Assembly: GCF_000244975.1 (NCBI RefSeq)
Contig: NZ_CM001440.1
Span: 1,904,225 to 1,968,224 of the forward strand
Source of the DNA: Saccharomonospora cyanea NA-134
GTDB taxonomy: Bacteria > Actinomycetota > Actinomycetes > Mycobacteriales > Pseudonocardiaceae
Length of the DNA: 64,000 nt
Reading direction: 5' to 3'
Shown here: one piece after another, positions 52,881 to 64,000 of the stretch
Layout: every line of letters starts with the position of its first letter
How positions within the stretch are numbered: the first letter of the stretch is position 1
Translations under genes and position numbers: made by a program
The notes under the pieces: generated by a model
The model's input: only the letters and a program-made list of their open reading frames with translations
Told to the model about the DNA's origin: nothing
Databases searched by the model: none

Positions 52881-54002
52881 CCGGCACACACGGCACGGAC
52901 GCCGCCGCGCTCGTGCTTGAGGACGGGCGGATCTTCCGAGGGACGGCGTACGGAGCGCGCGGGCGCACCCTCGGCGAAGCGGTCTTCTGCACCGGCATGA
53001 CCGGTTACCAGGAGACGCTGACTGACCCGTCGTACCACCGGCAGATCGTGGTGCAGACGGCGCCGCAGATCGGTAACACCGGCTGGAACGACGAGGACGA
53101 CGAGTCGCACCGCATCTGGGTCGCGGGTTACGTGGTGCGCGACCCCGCGCGCAGGCCGTCCAACTGGCGGTCGACGCGGTCGCTGGACGACGCGCTGACC
53201 GAGCAGGGGGTGGTGGGCATCGCGGAGGTCGACACCCGCAGCCTCACCCGGCACATCCGGGAGCACGGCGCCATGCGCGCGGGGATCTTCTCCGGTGACG
53301 CGCTCGCCCCGGACGACGACCTGGTGGCGCAGGTGTTGGCGAGTCCGAGGATGAAGGGCTCCGACCTCGCCCGCGAGGTGACCACCGCGAAGCCGTACGT
53401 GGTGCCCGCGGTGGGCGGGACCCGGTTCCGGGTGGCGGCGCTGGACCTCGGCATCAAGGCGAACACGCCGAGGCAGCTGACGCAGCGCGGTATCGAGGTG
53501 CACGTGCTGCCCGCGGGCAGCGGCCTCGACGACATCCTCGCCGTCGACCCGCACGGCGTGTTCCTCTCCAACGGCCCCGGTGACCCGGAGACGCAGGGCG
53601 ACGCGATCGAACTCACGCGCCGCGTGCTGGAGCGCGAACTGCCACTGTTCGGCATCTGCTTCGGTAACCAGATCCTCGGCAGGGCACTGGGCCTTTCGAC
53701 CTACAAGATGCGCTTCGGCCACCGGGGCGCCAACATCCCCGTTCTCGACGCCGCCACGGGCCGGGTGGCGATCACCTCGCAGAACCACGGCTTCGCCCTG
53801 GAGGGCGAGCCGGGACAGCACTTCGACTCGCCGTTCGGTAAGGCGCACGTGAGTCACCACTGCGCCAACGACGGCACCGTGGAGGGCCTGCGCTGCGAGG
53901 AGGTGCCCGCGTTCTCGGTGCAGTACCACCCCGAGGCCGCCGCGGGCCCGCACGACGCGGCGCCGCTGTTCGACGACTTCGTGACCCTGATGGAGGCCCG
54001 CC

Positions 54003-54019
<17 letters not shown>
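52877..54019 (+). CDS. carA: Carbamoyl phosphate synthase small (glutaminase) subunit
   Basis: CarA supplies ammonia from glutamine to CarB. The 380-residue protein has the N-terminal domain ([21 protein letters not shown] in part, then [14 protein letters not shown]) and a class I glutaminase domain with [10 protein letters not shown], the nucleophile motif [11 protein letters not shown] and the catalytic His-Pro-Glu in [16 protein letters not shown] 52877 has GGGAGG upstream and overlaps the previous stop by ATGA. carB begins 17 bases before its end. Confidence 0.98.
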
Positions 54020-57334
<3,315 letters not shown>

Positions 57335-57338
<4 letters not shown>

Positions 57339-58189
57339 GCGGAGAAGACGCTGCGGGCGTGCGGTCGTTCGGCGCGCGGCTGGCCGAGGTGACGGCCGCG
57401 CGCGGACCGCTGTGCGTGGGCGTGGATCCGCATCCGGCGCTGCTTCAGGCGTGGGGACTGCCCGTCGACGTGAGCGGGCTCGAACGGTTCGCCCTGACGG
57501 CCACGGAGGCTCTCGCGGGCTCCGTGGCCGTGCTGAAGCCGCAGTCCGCCTTCTTCGAGGCGTACGGGGCGGCGGGGATCGCGGTGCTCGAGCGCGTCCT
57601 CACCACCACCCGGCAGGCCGGCGCGCTGGTGCTGCTGGACGTCAAGCGCGGCGACATCGGGTCGACGATGGCCGCCTACACGGCCGCCTACCTCGCCGAC
57701 GGCGCGCCACTGGCGGCCGATGCCATCACCGTGTCGCCCTACCTCGGGTTCGGTTCGTTGGACCCCGCCCTGGCGCAGGCGCGCCGTACGGGGCGTGGGG
57801 TGTTCGTGCTCGCACGGACGTCCAACCCGGAGGGACACACCGTCCAGCGGGCCCGGAACTCCGGCGGTGCCACCATCGCGCAGTCCATTGTGGACGCGGC
57901 GGCGGAGTGCAACGCGGGTGCGGAGCCACTCGGCGACGTCGGTGTGGTGGTCGGCGCCACCGTGGAGCCGGGGGAAGTGCGGTTGGACACGCTCAACGGC
58001 CCCGTACTCGCCCCGGGCTTCGGTGCCCAGGGTGCCACCGCGGAGGACGTGCGGCGGGTGTTCGGCACGGGCCTGCGGGGCCTGCTGCCGACGTCGTCGC
58101 GGGACGTCCTGCGCCACGGTCCCGCTGCCGAGGCGCTGCGGTCGGCTGCGGAACGGGCGAGGGACAGTCTCGCGTCCATCCTGCCGTAA
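57335..58189 (+). CDS. pyrF: Orotidine 5'-phosphate decarboxylase (long type)
   Basis: PyrF makes UMP from OMP. The 284-residue protein belongs to the longer group found in actinobacteria: [16 protein letters not shown] near the N-terminus, the [13 protein letters not shown] segment, the catalytic Lys/Asp motif [16 protein letters not shown] and the phosphate-binding VGATVEPGE and LAPGFGAQG loops. It is the last gene of the pyr operon. pyrD and pyrE (dihydroorotate dehydrogenase and orotate phosphoribosyltransferase) are missing from the cluster and must be elsewhere. Confidence 0.97.
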
Positions 58190-58513
58190 CCGCCCGCGGC
58201 TTCGGTACAAGCCCTGGTCCGACCACATTTTGATCTTGCACTACGCTACGCCTCGTGGCGTCAGGCGGGGTTCCGGCGCGATGAACAGAGCGTTTGATTC
58301 CGATCTCCCGGCCCGGCACCGGGCAGGGGTCTTCGTGAGTAAGGTCGTCTCTGGCCGTGTCACGGCGCCCAGTCGTGAGACGGTTCCCACCGTGTCGTCG
58401 GCCGAGTCCGGCGACATCTGCGGTCGGCGCCACCCCCGCATTGAGAGTCCAGGTCGAGGGTGGGTACGGTCGCCACACCCACCCAGAATTTTTGAGTAAC
58501 ACCGGAGGAAAAC
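58190..58513. other. 324-base region between pyrF and mihF
   Basis: No convincing gene is seen. A 72-codon open frame from ATG 58281 to TAA 58499 has a clearly lower share of G/C at third positions than the real genes here and no family resemblance. TTGATC and TACGCT-like elements around 58229-58246 could belong to a mihF promoter giving a leader of about 250 bases, but spacing is poor. A terminator-like hairpin occupies 58458-58493, and GGAGG just before 58514 is the mihF ribosome binding site. Confidence 0.6.
58458..58493 (+). terminator. Intrinsic terminator-like hairpin 20 bases before mihF
   Basis: GGGTGGGT (58458-58465) and ACCCACCC (58477-58484) make a perfect 8-bp stem with an 11-base loop, followed by AGAA and TTTTT (58489-58493). 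This is the only classical stem plus T-run I noticed in the window. Its position, 20 bases before the mihF start and 270 bases after pyrF, allows two readings: the end of the pyr operon with the mihF promoter overlapping it (CAGAAT at 58484-58489 as -10), or an attenuator in a long mihF leader. Confidence 0.7.
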
Positions 58514-58831
58514 GTGGCACTTCCCCAGCTCACCGAGGAACAGCGTGCTGCGGCGCTGGAGAAGGCCGCCGCCGCCCGTCGCGCTCGCGCAGAGCTCAAG
58601 GAAAGGCTCAAGCGCGGCGGTACGACCCTCGCCGACGTGCTGAAGCAGGCCGACGAGGACGAGGTTCTCGGCAAGATGAAGGTCTCCGCTCTGCTGGAGG
58701 CCCTGCCGGGCGTGGGCAAGGTGCGCGCGCAGCAGACGATGGAGCGGTTGGAGATCGCTTCCAGCCGTCGTCTGCGCGGCCTCGGCGACAGGCAGCGTAA
58801 GGCGCTGCTGGCCGAGTTCAGCGGCGAGTGA
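58514..58831 (+). CDS. mihF: Actinobacterial integration host factor mIHF
   Basis: mIHF is a small nucleoid-associated protein that bends DNA and is essential in mycobacteria. The 105-residue protein is unrelated to E. coli IHF; it has a long basic N-terminal helix ([20 protein letters not shown]) and a helix-two-turn-helix region ([20 protein letters not shown]) near residues 62-81. GTG 58514 follows GGAGGAAAAC. gmk overlaps its stop by GTGA, and the order pyrF-mihF-gmk-rpoZ is conserved in actinobacteria. A terminator-like hairpin just upstream may control its expression. Confidence 0.96.
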   Translation: MALPQLTEEQRAAALEKAAAARRARAELKERLKRGGTTLADVLKQADEDEVLGKMKVSALLEALPGVGKVRAQQTMERLEIASSRRLRGLGDRQRKALLAEFSGE

Positions 58832-59496
58832 GCGAGCAGGACCGCGGCTCGAACGCGGCGGGCTTCCCGGCCGGCCGTGCGATGCAGGGTGAGCCGGTGC
58901 CGGGCGTGAGCCCACGGCACCGGCTCACCGTCGTCTCGGGACCGTCCGGGGTCGGCAAGTCGAGCGTCGTCGCGGAGCTGCGCAGGCTGTGCCCCGACAT
59001 CTACTTCAGCGTGTCGGTGACCACGCGTCCGCCGCGTGTGGGCGAGGTGGACGGCGAGCACTACCACTTCGTCGACCGGGACACCTTCGAGACGATGGCG
59101 CGTGGCGGCGAGCTGCTCGAACACGCCGAGTTCGCGGGCAACCGCTACGGCACCCCCCGGGCGCCCGTGGAACGGATGCTGCGCGCGGGACGCCCGGCGG
59201 TGTTGGAGATCGAACTCAAGGGCGCCCGCCAGGTGCGCAGGGCGATGCCCGAGGCGCAGTTGGTGATGCTGCTGCCGCCGTCCTGGGAGGAACTGGTCGG
59301 CAGGCTCACCGGCCGCGGCACGGAACAGGACGAGGCCGTGCGTGCGCGCCTGCGGGAGGCGGAGAGAGAACTCGCGGCGGCCGACGAGTTCGACGAGCGT
59401 ATCGTCAACGCCGACGTGCGGACAGCCGCACGCCAGTTGCTAAGCTTGGTGACTGGCCGAACCACCGTTTGCGACGAGACGGAGCACAGTCAGTGA
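58828..59496 (+). CDS. gmk: Guanylate kinase
   Basis: Gmk phosphorylates GMP to GDP. The 222-residue protein has the P-loop [12 protein letters not shown] (around residue 36), the GMP-binding [20 protein letters not shown] segment and [19 protein letters not shown], and the [20 protein letters not shown] region. The first 30 residues are variable. GTG 58828 overlaps the mihF stop and rpoZ overlaps its own stop by GTGA. With apt and relA it ties guanine nucleotide supply to the stringent response in the same chromosomal region. Confidence 0.97.
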   Translation: MSEQDRGSNAAGFPAGRAMQGEPVPGVSPRHRLTVVSGPSGVGKSSVVAELRRLCPDIYFSVSVTTRPPRVGEVDGEHYHFVDRDTFETMARGGELLEHAEFAGNRYGTPRAPVERMLRAGRPAVLEIELKGARQVRRAMPEAQLVMLLPPSWEELVGRLTGRGTEQDEAVRARLREAERELAAADEFDERIVNADVRTAARQLLSLVTGRTTVCDETEHSQ

Positions 59497-59768
59497 CCGC
59501 GATTACGCTGGGTCCGCAGGGTGAGCAGCTCGAAGGCATCACCAACCCGCCCATCGACGACCTGCTCGAGAAGGTCAGCTCCAAGTACGCTCTCGTGATC
59601 TACGCGGCGAAGCGCGCCCGTCAGATCAACGACTACTACGCCCAGCTCGGCGAGGGGCTGCTGGAGTACGTGGGTCCGCTCGTGGAGCCGGGCCCGAGGG
59701 AGAAGCCGCTGTCGATCGCTCTGCGCGAGATCCACTCGGGTCTGCTGGAGCACACCGAAGGCGAGTAG
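59493..59768 (+). CDS. rpoZ: RNA polymerase omega subunit
   Basis: Omega supports assembly of the RNA polymerase beta' subunit. The 91-residue protein has the conserved [30 protein letters not shown] core (read as [19 protein letters not shown] then AAKRARQIN) near residues 17-46 and the C-terminal [16 protein letters not shown] 59493 overlaps the gmk stop by GTGA. The order gmk-rpoZ-coaBC is widely conserved in bacteria. Confidence 0.97.
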   Translation: MTAITLGPQGEQLEGITNPPIDDLLEKVSSKYALVIYAAKRARQINDYYAQLGEGLLEYVGPLVEPGPREKPLSIALREIHSGLLEHTEGE

Positions 59769-59775
59769 TCCGCCG

Positions 59776-61014
59776 GTGGGAACACGGCCACGGGTCGTCC
59801 TGGGCGTCGGCGGTGGCATCGCCGCCTACAAGGCGTGCGAGGTGTTGCGCGGGCTCACCGAGACCGGGCACGACGTCCGAGTCGTCCCCACCGCCGCCGC
59901 CCTGAACTTCGTCGGGGCCGCCACGTTCGAGGCGCTGTCGGGACACCCGGTGAACACCGACGTGTTCAGCCGGGTTCCGGAGGTACAGCACGTCCGGGTC
60001 GGCCAGGAGGCGGACCTGGTGCTGGTCGTGCCCGCGACGGCGGACCTGATGGCCAAGGCGGCGCACGGACTCGCGGACGACCTGCTCACCAACACCCTGC
60101 TGACGGCCCGGTGCCCGGTGGCGTTCTTCCCCGCCATGCACACGGAGATGTGGGAGCATCCGGCCACCCGCGACAACGTGGCGTTGCTGCGCTCGCGGGG
60201 TGTGGTGGTCACCGAACCCGATTCCGGCCGGTTGACGGGCAAGGACACCGGCAAGGGCAGGCTCGCCGACCCGAAGGAGATCGTCGACCTCGCCCGCCTC
60301 CTCCTGGCCCGCGCCGACGCGCTGCCCCGGGATCTGGAGGGCGTGCGGGTCGTCGTGTCCGCCGGGGGAACGCGGGAGCCGCTGGATCCGGTGCGCTTCC
60401 TCGGCAACCGGTCGTCGGGCAAGCAGGGTTACGCACTGGCCAGGGTCGCCGCGCAGCGAGGAGCCGACGTGACGCTCGTGGCCGCGCACACGGCCGCGCT
60501 GCCCGATCCCGCGGGCGTGCACGTGGTGCGGGTCTCCACGGCCGCTGAGCTGGAAACCGCGGTGAACACGGCCGCCGAGGGCGCCGACGTCGTCGTCATG
60601 GCGGCGGCGGTCGCGGACTTCCGCCCCGTCGACCGCGCCGAACACAAGATCAAGAAGAAGGACGACGGATCGGCGCCGACGGTGGTGCTGACCCGCAATC
60701 CGGACGTGCTCGCCGGTCTCGTGGAACGGCGGCGCCCCGGTCAGCTCATGGTGGGCTTCGCGGCCGAGACGGGCGACGAGCACGGAAGCGTGCTCGACCA
60801 CGCTCGCACGAAACTGAAGCGCAAGGGCGTGGATCTGCTGGTGGTCAACGCCGTCGGCGAGGGCCGTGCGTTCGAGGTCGACGACAACACCGGCTGGGTC
60901 CTGTCGGCCGACGGCCTCGAACAGCGCATCCCCATGGGCTCGAAGTCCGAGCTGGCGACCACCGTGTGGGACGCGGTGTCGGAGTTGGTGCGTGTGGGTG
61001 GGCGCTCCCAGTAG
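59776..61014 (+). CDS. coaBC: Bifunctional CoaBC (phosphopantothenoylcysteine synthetase/decarboxylase)
   Basis: CoaBC carries out two successive steps of coenzyme A synthesis. The N-terminal flavoprotein CoaC half has [20 protein letters not shown], the [20 protein letters not shown] segment and [16 protein letters not shown], where the common Asn of PAMN is His, as in related actinobacterial enzymes. The CoaB half starts at [20 protein letters not shown] and includes [21 protein letters not shown] and KIKK. GTG 59776 lies 7 bases after rpoZ. Length 412 residues is normal. Confidence 0.97.
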   Translation: MGTRPRVVLGVGGGIAAYKACEVLRGLTETGHDVRVVPTAAALNFVGAATFEALSGHPVNTDVFSRVPEVQHVRVGQEADLVLVVPATADLMAKAAHGLADDLLTNTLLTARCPVAFFPAMHTEMWEHPATRDNVALLRSRGVVVTEPDSGRLTGKDTGKGRLADPKEIVDLARLLLARADALPRDLEGVRVVVSAGGTREPLDPVRFLGNRSSGKQGYALARVAAQRGADVTLVAAHTAALPDPAGVHVVRVSTAAELETAVNTAAEGADVVVMAAAVADFRPVDRAEHKIKKKDDGSAPTVVLTRNPDVLAGLVERRRPGQLMVGFAAETGDEHGSVLDHARTKLKRKGVDLLVVNAVGEGRAFEVDDNTGWVLSADGLEQRIPMGSKSELATTVWDAVSELVRVGGRSQ

Positions 61015-61061
61015 GCTTTTGTCGCATCGACTTCTCGAGTGAGGATGGGGCGAAGAGTCCG

Positions 61062-62276
61062 GTGAGTGCGTCGAACCGCAGGTTGTTCACGTCGGAGTCG
61101 GTGACCGAGGGTCACCCCGACAAGGTCTGTGACTCGATCAGCGACTCGATTCTGGACGCGCTGCTGAGCAAGGACCCGAACAGCCGGGTCGCGGTGGAGT
61201 CCCTCATCACCACCGGGCAGGTGCACGTGGCCGGTGAGGTGACCACCGAGGCGTACGCCGACATCCCGACCATCGTGCGCGATCGGATCCTGGAGATCGG
61301 CTACGACTCGTCGGCGAAGGGCTTCGACGGTGCCTCGTGCGGCGTGAACGTGGCCATCGGTTCGCAGTCGCCCGACATCGCGCAGGGCGTGGACACCGCC
61401 TACGAGACCCGGGTCGGCGAGCACGATCCGAGCGGCGTCGACGAGCTCGACCGTCAGGGTGCGGGTGACCAGGGATTGATGTTCGGCTACGCGTGCTCGG
61501 ACACCCCGGAGCTGATGCCGCTGCCCATCGCGCTGGCCCATCGACTGGCCCGCCGGCTGACGGCCGTCCGTAAGGACGGTGTGCTGCCGTACCTGCGGCC
61601 GGACGGCAAGACGCAGGTGACCATCGAGTACGAGGGTGACCGCCCGGTGCGGCTGGACACCGTGGTGATCTCCAGCCAGCACGCCGAGGGCATCGACCTC
61701 CAGAAGCTCCTCGCGGTCGACGTCGCCGAGCACGTGGTGACGCCGGTGTTGCGGGAGATGGACTGGGAGCAGGAGGACACCCGCCTGCTCGTGAACCCGA
61801 CGGGCCGGTTCGTGGTGGGTGGTCCGATGGGGGACGCGGGGTTGACGGGTCGCAAGATCATCGTCGACACCTACGGCGGTATGGCGCGGCACGGTGGGGG
61901 TGCCTTCTCGGGTAAGGACCCGTCGAAGGTGGACCGCTCGGCGGCCTACGCGATGCGGTGGGTCGCCAAGAACATCGTCGCCGCCGGACTCACGGGCCGA
62001 GTGGAGGTCCAGGTGGCGTACGCCATCGGTAAGGCAGCGCCGGTGGGGTTGTTCGTGGAGACCTTCGGTACCGAGAAGGTCGATCCGGCCAAGATCCAGG
62101 CCGCGATCACCGAGGTGTTCGACCTGCGTCCGGCCGCGATCATCCGCGACCTCGACCTGTTGCGGCCGATCTACGCGCCCACGGCGGCCTACGGTCACTT
62201 CGGTCGTACCGACCTCGACCTTCCCTGGGAGAGGACCGACCGGGTCGACGAACTCAGGAGCGCTGTCGGAGCGTGA
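61062..62276 (+). CDS. metK: S-adenosylmethionine synthetase
   Basis: MetK makes SAM from methionine and ATP. The 404-residue protein has [20 protein letters not shown] at the N-terminus, the ATP-binding [12 protein letters not shown] motif, the P-loop-like [18 protein letters not shown] and the methionine-binding [17 protein letters not shown] segment. GTG 61062 gives the standard N-terminus; the open frame begins inside coaBC at 60966. The 47-base gap from coaBC contains TAGGCT, a possible -10, and no room for a SAM riboswitch. Confidence 0.98.
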   Translation: MSASNRRLFTSESVTEGHPDKVCDSISDSILDALLSKDPNSRVAVESLITTGQVHVAGEVTTEAYADIPTIVRDRILEIGYDSSAKGFDGASCGVNVAIGSQSPDIAQGVDTAYETRVGEHDPSGVDELDRQGAGDQGLMFGYACSDTPELMPLPIALAHRLARRLTAVRKDGVLPYLRPDGKTQVTIEYEGDRPVRLDTVVISSQHAEGIDLQKLLAVDVAEHVVTPVLREMDWEQEDTRLLVNPTGRFVVGGPMGDAGLTGRKIIVDTYGGMARHGGGAFSGKDPSKVDRSAAYAMRWVAKNIVAAGLTGRVEVQVAYAIGKAAPVGLFVETFGTEKVDPAKIQAAITEVFDLRPAAIIRDLDLLRPIYAPTAAYGHFGRTDLDLPWERTDRVDELRSAVGA

Positions 62277-62289
62277 CGACGGGTGACCA

Positions 62290-62307
62290 CCCCTTCGGGG
62301 GGAGTTT
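62290..62307 (+). terminator. Short tetraloop hairpin after metK
   Basis: CCCC-TTCG-GGGG (62290-62301) is a compact stem with a very stable UUCG loop, followed by GGAG and TTT, 14 bases after the metK stop. It probably ends the metK transcript. Confidence 0.45.
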
Positions 62308-62319
62308 CGCGCGGTGGCC

Positions 62320-62325
62320 TAGACT
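62320..62325 (+). promoter_or_regulatory. -10 element for the acyltransferase gene
   Basis: TAGACT ends 9 bases before ATG 62335, so the transcript would start at most a few bases ahead of the start codon. There is no ribosome binding site between them. Confidence 0.5.
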
Positions 62326-62334
62326 TCCGAACTC

Positions 62335-63474
62335 ATGACGCAGGCGCAGGAGGCCCTGTCCGGCCCGGTGACGGCGGCGGAACCTGAGAAAGCCAAACCC
62401 CGGAAACCGCGCTACATCAGCTGGGACGCCATCCGCGTGGTCGGCATCCTGGCCGTTCTGGCCTTCCACTCGACACTGCTCGCGCCGGTGGACCTGCCCG
62501 GTTTCGACCTGCCACCCGAGCCGCTGCGCATGGACTTCCCGTTCGGCGCCTCGGTGCTGATCACGGTGTCGGGCTACTTCGCCGCGATGACGATCGGCAA
62601 GCACTCGTCGCTGCGCTGGTGGCTGCGCAGGCTCGCGCGCCTGCTGCCCGCGTTCTGGGTCGCCGTGCTGGTGATCTTCGCTGCGACCCTGTTGTTCGCG
62701 CCCGAGGGACTGCCGCGGCACACCTACGGCGACCTGATCGGCAACCTCGCGTTGGTGCACCTGCTGGTGCCTGACATCGCCTACATCGACCTCGCGCACT
62801 GGACCGTGCCGGTGCAGGTGGCCGGGTTCACGGCCATCGCGCTGCTCGCGGCGTTCCGGGTGCGTGGTCGCGCGGCGACGGCCGTGATGTGGGCCGTGTT
62901 GCTCGTGCCGCTCGCCGTCCGCTACGTGTTCATGGGGCCGGGCGACATCGTGCCGGCATGGCTGTCCATCGCCATGGACGGCACCGGGCTCAACCGTGCG
63001 CACCTGCTCCTGGCGGGTGTGGCGATCTACCGGTGGTCGAAGCACCGGTTGTCGTTCACACAGCTGTACCTGATGTTGATCGCCGTGCTGCTCGCGCACG
63101 ACCTGCACCCGCCGGCCAACGACGCCGTGCTGGCGTACGCGGTCGCCATGGTGCTGATCTGCGTGGCCGCCTACGAACCGGCGTGGAACGGCCGCGTGTT
63201 CGCGGCACTGGAGCGGCCGATCCGCTGGCTCGCCGGTATCTCCTACGGCGTCTACCTCATGCACTTCGTGATGGGCAGCATCGTCGCCCGCCACCTCGCC
63301 GACCTGGGCGTGCCGTGGTGGGGCTGGGTGCCCGCGTGGTTCGTCACGGCCATCGTGCTGGGCTGGGCGTTGACGAGGTGCGTGGAGCAGCCCGCGTTCG
63401 ACTTCTTCAACAAGTGGCTCACCCCGAAGGGAAAACCCGTTCCGAAGACGCGCCCCGCGCGACCGTCCGTGTGA
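62335..63474 (+). CDS. Acyltransferase 3 family membrane protein
   Basis: The 379-residue protein has about ten membrane helices and the N-terminal family signature YISWDAIRVVGILAVLAFHS, in which the Arg and the His in helix 1 are the conserved residues. Late segments WLAGISYGVYLMHFVMG and a basic C-terminal tail also fit. Members transfer acetyl or succinyl groups to sugars, antibiotics or cell-wall polymers; the acceptor here is unknown. It lies between metK and priA and probably has its own leaderless promoter. Confidence 0.9.
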   Translation: MTQAQEALSGPVTAAEPEKAKPRKPRYISWDAIRVVGILAVLAFHSTLLAPVDLPGFDLPPEPLRMDFPFGASVLITVSGYFAAMTIGKHSSLRWWLRRLARLLPAFWVAVLVIFAATLLFAPEGLPRHTYGDLIGNLALVHLLVPDIAYIDLAHWTVPVQVAGFTAIALLAAFRVRGRAATAVMWAVLLVPLAVRYVFMGPGDIVPAWLSIAMDGTGLNRAHLLLAGVAIYRWSKHRLSFTQLYLMLIAVLLAHDLHPPANDAVLAYAVAMVLICVAAYEPAWNGRVFAALERPIRWLAGISYGVYLMHFVMGSIVARHLADLGVPWWGWVPAWFVTAIVLGWALTRCVEQPAFDFFNKWLTPKGKPVPKTRPARPSV

Positions 63475-63511
63475 CGCGGGAGGGCCGTGCGGGTCTGGTA
63501 AAGGTGAACCG

Positions 63512-64000
63512 ATGAGCCGCTCGGACACCGACCCGCCACGCGACCAGCCCTCCGACGCACTGTGGGACCTGCCGAAGCCCGCGTCGACGGCGTCGCGAAG
63601 CGCGAAAGCCGGCCGGGAGGCGAAGGCGCGGCGTGCGGGGAAGGGCAGGCGGCAGCCCGCGGAGACCGACCCCGTCGCGCGCGTGCTGGTGGACGTGCCG
63701 TTGGCTCACCTCGACCGCACCTTCGACTACCAGGTGCCGCGGGAGTTCGCCGACAGCGCCGTCCCGGGGTGCCGGGTGCGGGTGCGGTTCGCGGGGCAGC
63801 TCGTGGACGGCTACCTGCTGGAGCGGGCGTCGACCACCGACTACACCCGGAAGCTGGCGTTCCTGGAACGCGTGGTCTCCGCCGAACGCGTGTTGCCTCC
63901 CGCCCTGCTGCAGGTGTGCCGCGCGGTCGCCCGCCGTTACGGCGGCACCCTCGCCGACGTGGTGCGGCTTGCCGTTCCGCCTCGGCACGCGCGGGTGGAG
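63512..64000 (+). CDS. priA: Primosomal protein PriA, N-terminal part (runs off the window)
   Basis: From ATG 63512, preceded by AAAGGTGA, the frame stays open to the window end (163 codons). After a basic, disordered 50-residue start it enters the PriA 3'-DNA-binding domain: ARVLVDVPLAHLDRTFDYQVP, GCRVRVRFAGQLVDGYLLE and later RRYGGTLADVVRLAVPPRHA, the standard PriA pattern. The helicase domains lie beyond the window. In actinobacteria PriA often lacks helicase activity motifs, which cannot be checked here. priA after metK matches mycobacterial gene order. Confidence 0.93.
   Translation, partial: MSRSDTDPPRDQPSDALWDLPKPASTASRSAKAGREAKARRAGKGRRQPAETDPVARVLVDVPLAHLDRTFDYQVPREFADSAVPGCRVRVRFAGQLVDGYLLERASTTDYTRKLAFLERVVSAERVLPPALLQVCRAVARRYGGTLADVVRLAVPPRHARVE

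Noticed and set aside
58281..58499. 72-codon open frame upstream of mihF as a small gene or uORF
   Set aside because: Third-position GC is clearly below that of real genes here, there is no good ribosome binding site, and the frame runs through the terminator-like hairpin.
61015..61061. SAM riboswitch before metK
   Set aside because: Only 47 bases separate coaBC and metK, too short for any known SAM riboswitch, and no such fold is visible.

Overview
This window is about 64 kb of very GC-rich actinobacterial chromosome. GTG starts are frequent, many genes overlap by 4 bases (ATGA or GTGA), and several genes have a TANNNT -10 element placed only 6-8 bases before the start codon, which suggests leaderless mRNAs. 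Gene order follows the conserved actinobacterial backbone known from mycobacteria and Streptomyces. BldD, a DasR-controlled PTS locus, actinobacterial mIHF and mycobacterial-type neighbours (the B-4DMT membrane protein beside pepQ, a membrane protein between pyrC and carA) point to the Pseudonocardiaceae. A Saccharomonospora-like genus is my best guess, not a demonstrated identity. Nearly all of the window is core housekeeping DNA. I see no rRNA, tRNA, CRISPR array, prophage or insertion sequence.

Layout. 1-2.5 kb: end of azlC, azlD, pdxT, a YebC-family regulator and a DUF4262 protein. 2.6-4.9 kb: ruvCAB behind a near-consensus LexA/SOS box. 5.0-11.7 kb: yajC-secD-secF-apt-relA. 11.7-19.5 kb: enoyl-CoA hydratase, a membrane-anchored cyclophilin, an MBL hydrolase, two membrane proteins (one YibE/F) and a ThDP enzyme with an IclR regulator; hisS, which usually follows the MBL gene, is absent here. 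19.6-31.1 kb: aspS, a phosphotransferase, rarA, two small membrane-associated proteins, alaS, ruvX, mltG, aroE. 31.1-40.2 kb: an accessory block inserted between aroE and the prepilin peptidase, holding a phosphodiesterase-fold protein, a 2-hydroxyacid dehydrogenase, a serine hydrolase, a phosphoribosyltransferase/hydrolase pair, the dasR-EIIC-HPr operon with divergent EIIB-EIIA, and a Rieske protein.

40.2-48.6 kb: prepilin peptidase, then aroC-aroK-aroB-aroQ, an exported glycosidase-like lipoprotein, the B-4DMT protein, and pepQ-efp-nusB. 48.7-58.2 kb: bldD facing left with a BldD box upstream, then the complete pyrimidine operon pyrR-pyrB-pyrC-(membrane protein)-carA-carB-pyrF, preceded by a PyrR-binding RNA hairpin that can mask the pyrR ribosome binding site. 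58.5-64 kb: mihF-gmk-rpoZ-coaBC-metK, an acyltransferase, and the first 163 codons of priA.

The genes form several coherent systems: Holliday junction processing (ruvCAB, ruvX, rarA), protein export (yajC/secDF), the stringent response and purine salvage (relA, apt, gmk, rpoZ), chorismate synthesis (aroE, C, K, B, Q), UMP synthesis (six enzymes plus PyrR), and GlcNAc-type sugar uptake. No clearly new system is present. The most unusual local structures are: a 72-bp in-frame duplication that gives pyrC three ribosome-binding-site/GTG start modules; interlocking 14-bp inverted repeats made of a recurring 15-mer between two convergent genes; an intrinsic-terminator-like hairpin about 20 bases before mihF; and three tandem 11-mers in the aspS leader.
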